A DNA stretch of 12,694 nucleotides, taken from contig CABRZO010000056.1 of assembly GCA_902475455.1 (NCBI GenBank), forward strand, positions 1 through 12,694, in the 5' to 3' direction. Of the stretch, positions 1-5,338 are shown one piece after another. The position numbers were made by a program, and so were the translations under genes. The notes beneath the pieces are model-generated. The model saw only the letters and a program-made list of their open reading frames with translations. It searched no databases and was not told the DNA's origin. Origin of the DNA: an uncultured Eubacteriales bacterium (GTDB lineage: Bacteria > Bacillota > Clostridia > Oscillospirales > Oscillospiraceae). Position 1 is the stretch's first letter. Each line of letters opens with the position of its first letter.

Positions 1-2
1 TT

Positions 3-53
3 GAGAATATACACATTGAAGGCAAAGCCGTTGGCTTTACGCATTGGTTTTAA
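3..53 (+). CDS. C-terminal tail of an unidentified upstream gene (partial)
   Basis: One frame is open from the window edge and ends in TAA at 51-53, encoding ENIHIEGKAVGFTHWF. It stops 18 bp before the next gene's ATG and just before its ribosome binding site, as expected for an upstream operon member. With only 16 codons visible, neither its reality nor its family can be judged. Confidence 0.3.
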   Translation, partial: ENIHIEGKAVGFTHWF

Positions 54-71
54 ATCAGAAAGGGTGATTTT

Positions 72-1109
72 ATGGGGATTTTTGATAAACTCAAAGGCAC
101 TCTCCCAATGACAACCAGTTTCAGTTTTGATGGGTATAAAATTGATGAGTATTTGGGTGTTTTTTCAGGCGAGTCAGCGCTTGGTACCGGCTTTTTGAGT
201 TCTATTGGAGCGTCTCTTGCGGATACTTTTGGTACAGATAGTTCAATGTATTCTGGGAAAATAGGAACAGCCAGGCAGAATGCACTAAACGTTTTGCAAT
301 TGCGTGCGAAAATGGCTGATGGCAATGCAATCATTGGTGTTGATCTTAAAATGACTGCATTTTCCGCTGATATAATCGGGATCATTGCCACTGGAACAGT
401 GGTCAGGATTTCTAAAATCGACGGGACAGCTGATGATCTGACGGAAACACCTGATTCTAAAGTTTTGGAAATCTCACACACTCAAAAGGATCTCCCCTTT
501 CGCCCTGTATCTGTTTCTCTTTTTTCTTATAATGACAAAACGTCAGAACTAAACTTAGACGTATTTTGTTCGGAAAATATCAGTTTGGATGGGATTTTGA
601 CGAACACGACCCTTATCACTATATTTGATGAAAAGTTTTCCTTACCTGATATAGAATTCTTATCATTTTCCCGTGGAAAACGTTTTCATTTCATCAGCGA
701 GCATACTCCATGCAGTATCCCTGATCAAATAAAGAGAACTGTTCGTGCTGTTGACATTCAGGTCAAAAAATACATTTTGAATGGTGCTTTATATACCTGT
801 GATCTTCCTATGGAACACATAGACCTGTCAGATATTGTTGAGACGAACATGACAGATAGCACCGATGCTTTGCTTGATCAGGAAAAGGAAGCAGAAAGTT
901 TCCTCATTGATATTGATGCACTTACAAGTAGCCGTAAGATCTTAGACTATGCAGTGAGTTTCAATGAATCTCATCAGAATATGGTTGCTCCAGCACTTCT
1001 CGAACTCATTGAATCCACCGCACGGACCGAACGTCTTTATGGAAATAACAAGAGAGAAACTATAAACAAAGTTCAAAGCTACCTAAAAGAACACCCTCTT
1101 TTTGAATAA
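72..1109 (+). CDS. YbjQ/UPF0145-like domain protein with a long unassigned C-terminal region
   Basis: A 345-aa protein with no signal peptide or membrane segment, so probably cytoplasmic. Residues about 20-115 resemble the YbjQ/UPF0145 (DUF74, 'heavy-metal-binding') family: a YLGVFSGESALGTGF block at 27-41, a helix with TARQNALNVLQ at 66-76, then NAIIGVDLKM (85-94) and IIATGTVVRI (104-113). YbjQ proteins are usually little more than 100 aa and form pentamers; their role is unclear. Residues 115-345 match nothing I recognise and contain acidic helical stretches. The ATG at 72 follows AAAGGGTG. The gene is markedly AT-rich with codon use unlike the genes right of the tRNA, consistent with transfer on the element. 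Its stop overlaps the end of the minus-strand RNA terminator, so its 3' UTR would be antisense to that RNA. Confidence 0.75.
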   Translation: MGIFDKLKGTLPMTTSFSFDGYKIDEYLGVFSGESALGTGFLSSIGASLADTFGTDSSMYSGKIGTARQNALNVLQLRAKMADGNAIIGVDLKMTAFSADIIGIIATGTVVRISKIDGTADDLTETPDSKVLEISHTQKDLPFRPVSVSLFSYNDKTSELNLDVFCSENISLDGILTNTTLITIFDEKFSLPDIEFLSFSRGKRFHFISEHTPCSIPDQIKRTVRAVDIQVKKYILNGALYTCDLPMEHIDLSDIVETNMTDSTDALLDQEKEAESFLIDIDALTSSRKILDYAVSFNESHQNMVAPALLELIESTARTERLYGNNKRETINKVQSYLKEHPLFE

Positions 1110-1145
1110 ATAAAAACGCCCCTGGCGCTACCAACACCAGGGGCG
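1108..1145 (-). terminator. Intrinsic terminator of the minus-strand small RNA
   Basis: On the minus strand an 11-bp stem (1145-1135 with 1127-1117, one wobble pair) and a 7-nt loop are followed by GUUUUUAUUU (1117-1108). On the plus strand the hairpin is followed by GGAAAG, not a T-run, so it acts in the minus direction only. It abuts the stop codon of the YbjQ-like gene. Confidence 0.75.
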
Positions 1146-1226
1146 GGAAAGTGGGCCGGATGCTACCAACATCCAGACCCGATACACAGCGAACCCAAGA
1201 TACCAAACTAAGGCACCACTGCGCCC
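1108..1226 (-). ncRNA. Candidate small RNA with two identical-loop hairpins, beside the integrase gene
   Basis: Minus-strand unit of about 115-120 nt with its own promoter (1231-1259) and an intrinsic terminator. Predicted structure, 5' to 3': (a) a short hairpin, GGCGC (1225-1221) with GUGCC (1216-1212); (b) a loosely structured middle; (c) a stem closing at 1170/1162 around the loop UUGGUAG (1169-1163), running to 1180/1153 with one bulged U at 1177; (d) the terminator stem 1145-1135/1127-1117 around an identical loop, UUGGUAG (1134-1128), then a U-rich tail. Position pairs 1175/1157 and 1136/1126 are U-G or G-U in the minus RNA but would be A-C mismatches in a plus-strand RNA, which favours minus transcription. 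No open reading frame of note. It runs divergently from the integrase and antisense to the leader between the two genes. I do not recognise the family; function unknown. Confidence 0.6.
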
Positions 1227-1257
1227 TTTTATTGTACCATGACGGGGCCAGTGGTGC
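1213..1257. repeat. 9-bp inverted repeat spanning the small-RNA promoter and integrase leader
   Basis: GCACCACTG (1213-1221) and CAGTGGTGC (1249-1257) are perfect inverted arms, with a weaker inner CCC/GGG match (1224-1226 and 1245-1247). The centre (about 1235) falls on the -10 box of the small-RNA promoter. In integrase mRNA the same sequence would form a hairpin ending just before the Shine-Dalgarno (1261-1267). It may be an operator or an mRNA structure; the sequence alone does not decide. Confidence 0.5.
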
Positions 1258-1259
1258 AA
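1231..1259 (-). promoter_or_regulatory. Sigma-A-type promoter for the small RNA
   Basis: The minus strand reads TTGCAC (1259-1254), a 17-bp spacer, then TACAAT (1236-1231), a near-consensus vegetative promoter. The start site would fall at about 1224-1226 (GGG). The -35 box lies two bases before the integrase Shine-Dalgarno stretch on the other strand, so small-RNA transcription and integrase expression share control DNA. Confidence 0.65.
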
Positions 1260-1277
1260 GAAAGGAGTTTCTACACC

Positions 1278-2516
1278 ATGGCAAGAAAATCGAATACCAG
1301 AGCCGCCCAGGGTAGCGGGACAATCCGCCAACGGAAGGACGGCCGATGGGAGGCACGGTATGTAGTTGGCCATGATCCTGGAACCGGCAAGCTGATCCGC
1401 CGGTCTGTCTATGGCGCAACACAAAAAGAGGTACGGCAAAAGCTGACCTCCATCGTGGCCGCACTGGATGACGGCACCTACCAAGCCCCCAATAAAATAA
1501 CAGTAGGCGAATGGCTTGATATCTGGATCAAGGAATATGTGGGCGATGTCAAGCCCCTCACCCTGGTCAGCTACCAGGGCATCATTGACCATAAGCTGAA
1601 ACCGAATCTGGGTGCCATCAAGCTCAACGCACTCACCGCTCCAATCATTCAGCAGCTCTACAACAAGTTGCTGGAGGGCTCCGCAAAGGCCTCTCCCCTA
1701 TCGGCAAAAACGGTGAAGAACGTTCATGGCGTACTCCACTCCGCGCTGAAGCAGGCCGTCCTTGTGGACTACATCCGCTCCAATCCAGCCGACGCCGTAA
1801 AAGTCCCCCGGGCTCCAAAGGCTGAACTGAGCATCATGGAAGGTGAAGATATCGCCCGGTTTTTAAAGGTAATTCAAGGGACCCGGTTTGAAACGCTATT
1901 CCTGATCGACCTGTTCACGGGCCTTCGTCGAGGAGAGCTGCTGGGCCTCACCTGGGATTGCATCGACTTCAAGCGGCGCCGGATCACCGTGAAACGGCAG
2001 CTGCAGTTTGAGCGAGGCAAGAACGCCAGATTCTATTTAAACTCCCCGAAGAACGGAAAAGGCCGGGTATTGGCCATTCCTCCCACGGTGCTCCAGCTCT
2101 TCACCACCCAACGGCGCCGGCAAGCTGAGTGGCGGCTGAGAAACGGCCCCATCTGGTTGGAGGACGGAGACGTATATACAGATGCCAGCTGCCAGAAGCG
2201 GGAGCCGGTTCAGCTGGTATTTACAGATGAGCAAGGCAAACACATCATGCCGGATGTGGTGTACCACGCCTTCAAAAAGGCTGTTGCTCAAATAGGTAAG
2301 CCTGAGCTACGGTTCCATGACCTCCGCCACGCCTATGCCGTGGCCTCCATCCAGGCCGGCGACGATGTGAAAATTGTCCAGCACAATCTGGGACATGCCA
2401 CCGCCGCTTTTACCTTGGACGTATATGCCGCTGCGTGGGACTCCATGAAGGACGCCAGCGCAGACCGCATGGAGGGCTTTATTCAGTCCATTGGGGTCAA
2501 CAGTGGGGTCAAATAA
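1278..2516 (+). CDS. int: Tyrosine recombinase / phage-type integrase
   Basis: A 412-aa site-specific recombinase that would integrate and excise the element. Domains in order: an N-terminal arm-binding AP2-like domain (about 10-68, GSGTIRQRKDGRWEARY), a SAM-like core-binding domain (about 74-165), and the catalytic domain (about 185-395). The active site looks complete: R217 in TGLRRGE, K258 in SPKNGKG as the likely lysine, H347-D-L-R350-H351, G372-H373, and nucleophile Y383 in LDVYAA. The start chosen is ATG 1278, nine bases after AAAGGAG at 1261-1267; an in-frame ATG at 1239 has no such site and falls inside the inverted repeat. The gene reads toward tRNA-Pro, ending 83 bp from its CCA. 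I see no clear promoter of its own on the plus strand. No excisionase gene is visible between it and the YbjQ-like gene. Confidence 0.95.
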   Translation: MARKSNTRAAQGSGTIRQRKDGRWEARYVVGHDPGTGKLIRRSVYGATQKEVRQKLTSIVAALDDGTYQAPNKITVGEWLDIWIKEYVGDVKPLTLVSYQGIIDHKLKPNLGAIKLNALTAPIIQQLYNKLLEGSAKASPLSAKTVKNVHGVLHSALKQAVLVDYIRSNPADAVKVPRAPKAELSIMEGEDIARFLKVIQGTRFETLFLIDLFTGLRRGELLGLTWDCIDFKRRRITVKRQLQFERGKNARFYLNSPKNGKGRVLAIPPTVLQLFTTQRRRQAEWRLRNGPIWLEDGDVYTDASCQKREPVQLVFTDEQGKHIMPDVVYHAFKKAVAQIGKPELRFHDLRHAYAVASIQAGDDVKIVQHNLGHATAAFTLDVYAAAWDSMKDASADRMEGFIQSIGVNSGVK

Positions 2517-2558
2517 AACCGCACATCACTTTATTGATGGTAAATTCACGATAAATTG

Positions 2559-2597
2559 AAAAAAAGGGACTGTAACCAAAACGGTTACAGTCCTTTT
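2559..2597. terminator. Bidirectional terminator between integrase and tRNA-Pro
   Basis: An 11-bp perfect stem, GGACTGTAACC (2567-2577) with GGTTACAGTCC (2583-2593), has a 5-nt loop. Seven A's precede it and TTTT follows it. On the minus strand it gives a hairpin plus U7 two bases after the tRNA CCA, an ideal tRNA terminator. On the plus strand it gives a weaker terminator for the integrase. Confidence 0.85.
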
Positions 2598-2599
2598 GC

Positions 2600-2645
2600 T
2601 GGTCGGAGTGTCGGGATTCGAACCCGAGGCCTCTTGGACCCGAAC
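2600..2645. other. Probable attachment site within the tRNA-Pro 3' half
   Basis: Inference only. The integrase gene faces this tRNA 3' end and lies within 100 bp of it, so the recombination core most likely lies in the anticodon-to-CCA part of the tRNA. No second copy of this sequence occurs elsewhere in the window, so the crossover point and exact boundary cannot be fixed. Confidence 0.4.
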
Positions 2646-2676
2646 CAAGCGCGATACCAAGCTTCGCCACACCCCG
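2600..2676 (-). tRNA. tRNA-Pro, anticodon CGG, CCA encoded
   Basis: Read on the minus strand, a complete cloverleaf folds. The acceptor stem is CGGGGTG (2676-2670) with CACTCCG (2610-2604). The D arm is GCGA/TCGC. The anticodon stem is CTTGG/CCAAG with loop TTCGGGT, giving anticodon CGG (Pro, codon CCG). A 5-nt variable loop AGGCC and the T arm TCGGG-TTCGAAT-CCCGA follow. The discriminator is A (2603), followed by an encoded CCA (2602-2600). The gene is intact despite the adjacent integrase, consistent with an integration that restores the tRNA 3' end. Confidence 0.95.
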
Positions 2677-2686
2677 ATGGTTTTAT

Positions 2687-2715
2687 ATTATAACGATTCA
2701 CTTGCGCAAAGTCAA
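2687..2715 (-). promoter_or_regulatory. Promoter of tRNA-Pro
   Basis: The minus strand reads TTGACT (2715-2710), a 17-bp spacer and TATAAT (2692-2687). Transcription would start about 4 nt before the mature tRNA 5' end at 2676. Confidence 0.85.
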
Positions 2716-3026
2716 GAGCGGTTTTTCCGGGTTTTCTCAGATGGATTACGCAAAAAAATCAAAATTATTTCCGTTGTTTTTTACAAATTTTCTGTGTCGA
2801 ATTTGTACACTCCGTCGTTGTGAACGATTTTTCACAAAAATATAGGGTCCTTTCACTACATTCCTCCAATATATTGTGGTTTTATGTGAATTTGATTGCC
2901 TCGCCATGTAACTTTTTGTTACCACTCGTTTCATTTTTTAGTTAAAAATAGGGCAATAAAACGTCGGTTCGTTTACATAATTATGAACACTTGTAACCGT
3001 TTTTGCAAAATATCAGCCCAAAAAAC
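2716..3026. other. AT-rich gene-free spacer with several dyads
   Basis: No convincing gene. It lies between the divergent tRNA-Pro and YabE-like promoters and is much more AT-rich than the flanking genes. It contains three symmetrical elements: TACAAATT/AATTTGTA (2782-2789 and 2800-2807), TTGTGAA/TTCACAA (2818-2824 and 2831-2837), and the 10-bp palindrome CATAATTATG (2976-2985). TGTAAC occurs at 2907-2912, followed after 4 nt by TGTTAC (2917-2922), and again at 2992-2997. I looked for the conserved blocks of the c-di-AMP (ydaO) riboswitch known upstream of some cell-wall hydrolase genes and did not find them. Confidence 0.5.
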
Positions 3027-3055
3027 TTGATTTTTAGAATTTCTGAGCATATAAT
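3027..3055 (+). promoter_or_regulatory. Promoter of the YabE-like gene
   Basis: TTGATT (3027-3032), a 17-bp spacer and TATAAT (3050-3055) give a start near 3062 and a leader of about 54 nt. An imperfect dyad, TTGTAACT-AA-AGTAACAA (3060-3077), lies exactly at the start site and could be an operator. TGTAAC recurs here (3061-3066). Confidence 0.75.
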
Positions 3056-3115
3056 CCGCTTGTAACTAAAGTAACAAACGCTATTTGCAACTTGCAAGCA
3101 CCATTGGAGGATACT

Positions 3116-4156
3116 ATGTTCTATTCCGTTGATCCAATCAACTCAAAAAGAACCGGCATCAGCATCCGAAAGGTTGTTTACATTGCGCTTTCTGCCCTTG
3201 CCGCCGTGATGATTGCCGTCTTTATCTCTTATAGCGCCTTTGCCGGTCAATCTGATCATATCGGCGCGTCTGCCGGTCACGGCAACTGGGAGCTGACTCC
3301 CCTGCACATTGTGGAGGAAATTGACCTGGGTGATCAGGGTATTTTCCCGGCGGGTCATGAGCTGGCCACCATCCATGTGGATGGCGCCGTCTATACGGTG
3401 GACACTTATAACAAGTCCGAGGAAGAGTTAAAGGAACTATTTGGCTTTACCCTGGAAAATCAGGACTATACCGAGCAGGTGGCCAACGAGTATGGCTATG
3501 ATCTGTATGTCAACCGCCTGACGGTGGAGACCACCACAGAAGAGGTGGAGGTCCCCTATGAGACCGTCCGGGTGGCGGATGACACCATGAACAAGGGCGA
3601 CGAGGAAGTCACCACGGAAGGCCAGAACGGCGTTCAGCTGGACACCTATGAGGTGCGTACCCTGAACGGCGAGACCACCACTACCCTGATCAGCAGTGAG
3701 GTGACCGTCGAGCCGGTCAATGAGGTCATTACCTACGGCACCAAGGAGACGGGTAAGGCCACCGGTTTTACCAACAACGGCAGCTCTCTGGATCTGACCA
3801 GCGAAACCATCACCTATGTGGACACCACCGCCAAGACCTTTACCACTTCTTCCGGTGAGACTTATTCCTACTCCAAGGCCCTGACCTGCACCGGCTATGC
3901 CTATTGCCAGCCCGGCGGTGTCACTGCCACCGGTACCGCCGCCCGTCAGGGCGCCATCGCTGTGGATCCCTCTGTGATCCCCCTGGGAAGCCGCCTGTTC
4001 GTCATTGCCAGTGACGGCTCCGTGGTCTACGGATTTGCCACCGCTGAGGATACCGGCGGCAACATCAACGGCAACACCGTGGATCTGTATTATAACACCG
4101 AGTCCCTGTGCCTTTCCTTCGGCCGCAGAAATGTGACCGTGTATGTGCTGGACTAA
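3116..4156 (+). CDS. YabE-like secreted cell-wall protein with G5 and 3D domains
   Basis: A 346-aa protein exported or membrane-anchored by residues about 18-43 (VVYIALSALAAVMIAVFISY, then AFA-GQ, a possible cleavage site). Residues about 83-138 resemble a single DUF348-type module (HVDGAVYTVDTYNKSEEELK). Residues about 143-210 form a G5 domain (VPYETVRVADDTMNKGDEEV, then NGETTTTLISSE). Residues about 255-346 form a 3D domain (double-psi barrel, MltA/RlpA-like fold) with its three aspartates: D284 in AVDP, D312 in EDTGG and D323 in VDLY. Such proteins (YabE, Rpf/Sps types) bind or cleave peptidoglycan; a lytic role here is inferred. ATG 3116 follows TTGGAGG; an upstream TTG at 3092 lacks a site. 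In B. subtilis yabE lies near ksgA, whose homologue here is at 10934. Confidence 0.9.
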   Translation: MFYSVDPINSKRTGISIRKVVYIALSALAAVMIAVFISYSAFAGQSDHIGASAGHGNWELTPLHIVEEIDLGDQGIFPAGHELATIHVDGAVYTVDTYNKSEEELKELFGFTLENQDYTEQVANEYGYDLYVNRLTVETTTEEVEVPYETVRVADDTMNKGDEEVTTEGQNGVQLDTYEVRTLNGETTTTLISSEVTVEPVNEVITYGTKETGKATGFTNNGSSLDLTSETITYVDTTAKTFTTSSGETYSYSKALTCTGYAYCQPGGVTATGTAARQGAIAVDPSVIPLGSRLFVIASDGSVVYGFATAEDTGGNINGNTVDLYYNTESLCLSFGRRNVTVYVLD

Positions 4157-4177
4157 TGAAATGCTGAAGCCAGATTG

Positions 4178-4214
4178 AAAAACACCGCGCATCTGTGATG
4201 CGCGGTGTTTTTTT
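4178..4214. terminator. Bidirectional terminator between the convergent YabE-like and LysR genes
   Basis: A 13-bp stem, AACACCGCGCATC (4181-4193) with GATGCGCGGTGTT (4197-4209), has a 3-nt loop with A-rich sequence on the left and a T-run to 4214 on the right. It serves both converging genes. The LysR stop codon (4215-4213) overlaps its edge. Confidence 0.9.
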
Positions 4215-5103
4215 ATACTTCTTGTTCCGCTTTGGACAACAATTTAATGACATTCAGGATCAGCGGGCGCTGCTCGTTGCGGGTGATCACCGCCACCACC
4301 GCCATGGGAGGTGCATTCTGGGGGATGGTGACAATATAGGGGCTCAGCTCCAGCCGGGTATTCTGATCCAGCAGGGCGATGCCCATACCCATCTCCACGC
4401 AGAGCAGCAGGGATTCCAGCGACCTGGGTTCCCGGACGATTTTGGGTACAAACCCTTCAGCGGAACAGCTGTCCATCAGCCGCTGATAGCCCCCGGGGGA
4501 TTCCTGCCGGGAGATCACCACAAAGTTCTCATCCTTCAGATCAGACAGCGTGAGTTCCTTCTTCTGGGCCAGCGGATGGGTTTTATACATGGCAATAGCC
4601 GGGGATTTCTGGTAGAGGCAATAGGTCTGAAACTCCGCCTCATCCTCCACATCGAAGCTCAGCGTGATAATCAGGTCGTAATGACCAGACATCAGCCCGC
4701 TGCGCAGATTCTGATAGGAATTGCGCTCCAGGGTAATCTGCAAGTCCGGGTAGATGGATTTCACTTGGTTCAGCCGTTCCGAGAGCACCTTGTTGACGTC
4801 CTGCCCCTCCAGCACACCGATGGACAGGGTGGCCTCCCCTTTCCGGGACAGGGAACGAGCCTGCTCAAAAATTTCATCCAGCTGATCCGGCAGGTGCTGC
4901 AACTTATCAAACAGAAATTGTCCTGCCGGTGTCAGTTTAACGGATCTGCGGGAGCGGGTAAACAGGGCAAATCCCAGCTCCTGCTCCATCTGGGCAATCT
5001 GTTTGGACAGATTGGGCTGGGCAGTATAGAGATGCCGCGCCGCCTCCGAAAAACTGCCGCATCGGGCCACCTCAACAAAATAACGGATCTTTATGGTATT
5101 CAT
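4213..5103 (-). CDS. LysR-type transcriptional regulator
   Basis: A 296-aa DNA-binding regulator. The winged helix-turn-helix is at about 1-60 (RYFVEVARCGSFSEAARHL, then QPNLSKQIAQMEQELGFALF and LTPAG), followed by a linker helix and a periplasmic-binding-protein-like effector domain (about 90-290). The length is typical of the family. The start is MNTIKIRYF at 5103, with GAGG about 10 nt upstream; longer in-frame starts do not fit the usual LysR N-terminus. It is transcribed away from the redox/transport genes across a 235-bp spacer, the classic layout for a LysR regulator controlling the divergent operon in response to the substrate or an intermediate. The effector cannot be inferred. A dyad over its own -10 suggests autorepression. 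Confidence 0.93.
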   Translation of the reverse strand: MNTIKIRYFVEVARCGSFSEAARHLYTAQPNLSKQIAQMEQELGFALFTRSRRSVKLTPAGQFLFDKLQHLPDQLDEIFEQARSLSRKGEATLSIGVLEGQDVNKVLSERLNQVKSIYPDLQITLERNSYQNLRSGLMSGHYDLIITLSFDVEDEAEFQTYCLYQKSPAIAMYKTHPLAQKKELTLSDLKDENFVVISRQESPGGYQRLMDSCSAEGFVPKIVREPRSLESLLLCVEMGMGIALLDQNTRLELSPYIVTIPQNAPPMAVVAVITRNEQRPLILNVIKLLSKAEQEV

Positions 5104-5116
5104 GCAGTTATACCTC

Positions 5117-5141
5117 ATTCTGGAATAAGTGATTCCATAAT
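5117..5141. promoter_or_regulatory. Dyad over the LysR-gene -10/start: candidate autoregulatory site
   Basis: ATTCTGGAAT (5117-5126) and ATTCCATAAT (5132-5141) are inverted arms with one mismatch and a 5-bp gap (core TGGAAT-N5-ATTCCA). The dyad covers the predicted start site and touches the -10 of the LysR gene, where binding would repress it. Assigning it to this LysR protein is inference. Confidence 0.5.
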
Positions 5142-5165
5142 AGCATAAGCACAAAAACGACGCAA
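5137..5165 (-). promoter_or_regulatory. Promoter of the LysR-type gene
   Basis: The minus strand reads TTGCGT (5165-5160), a 17-bp spacer and TATTAT (5142-5137). The start would be near 5130, leaving a leader of about 27 nt. Confidence 0.55.
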
Positions 5166-5195
5166 GGGAATTGTCGTATTTTGCCAAAGAGACCC

Positions 5196-5228
5196 GGCAT
5201 TTATTCCATCTGATATATAAATGATGCC
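5196..5228. promoter_or_regulatory. Dyad upstream of the redox operon: candidate LysR activation site
   Basis: GGCATTTAT (5196-5204) faces ATAAATG-AT-GCC (5217-5228), an inverted repeat broken only by an AT insertion. Its centre (about 5212) is roughly 63 bp upstream of the predicted operon start, where LysR-type recognition sites usually lie. It includes ATTCCAT (5203-5209), also present in the 5117-5141 dyad. Confidence 0.4.
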
Positions 5229-5239
5229 AATTTGGATAT

Positions 5240-5268
5240 TTGTCAAATCTTTAACAAATTGTTAAAGT
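5240..5268 (+). promoter_or_regulatory. Predicted operon promoter overlapped by a 19-bp palindrome
   Basis: TTGTCA (5240-5245), a 17-bp spacer and TAAAGT (5263-5268) form a promoter with a weak -10, as expected for an activator-dependent one. A perfect palindrome, CTTTAACAA-A-TTGTTAAAG (5249-5267), covers the spacer and most of the -10. Downstream, CGGGCA-AACCA-TGCCCG (5281-5297) can form a hairpin in the leader. The palindrome could be an operator for the LysR protein or for another repressor. Confidence 0.45.
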
Positions 5269-5338
5269 ATGTTTAGTAACCGGGCAAACCATGCCCGTGT
5301 GTTTTAAGGGGAAAGAACAACAAAAGGAGGAAACCCAA

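Larger units (their letters stand above)
1..2600. mobile_element. Integrase-proximal end of an integrated element at tRNA-Pro (prophage, ICE or genomic island)
   Basis: Seen: a complete tyrosine recombinase gene lies directly against the 3' (CCA) end of a tRNA-Pro gene, and the gene further left is visibly AT-rich compared with the GC-rich genes right of the tRNA. Known: tyrosine recombinases of phages, ICEs and islands commonly use tRNA 3' ends as attachment sites, with the integrase gene next to the site. Inferred: the element occupies the left part of the window and continues beyond it, and the chromosome resumes at the tRNA. The far attachment site, which should be a repeat of the tRNA 3' end, is not in the window. 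No structural, conjugation or replication gene is visible, so the element class is open. Confidence 0.55.

Noticed and set aside
1128..1592. 154-aa minus-strand frame (and 1060-1464) across the integrase start
   Set aside because: Overlaps the integrase in antisense with no ribosome binding site or domain. The minus-strand signal here is better explained by the short terminated RNA.
2596..2823. 75-aa plus-strand frame over the tRNA-Pro region
   Set aside because: Its first part is the antisense of the tRNA and the rest is AT-rich spacer; no ribosome binding site.
2716..3115. c-di-AMP (ydaO) riboswitch before the YabE-like gene
   Set aside because: The known association made it worth checking, but its GC-rich conserved blocks are absent, and the predicted start at about 3062 leaves only about 54 nt of leader.
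4195..5148. 317-aa plus-strand open frame opposite the LysR gene
   Set aside because: Low-complexity shadow of an unmistakable LysR regulator; it starts inside a terminator hairpin.
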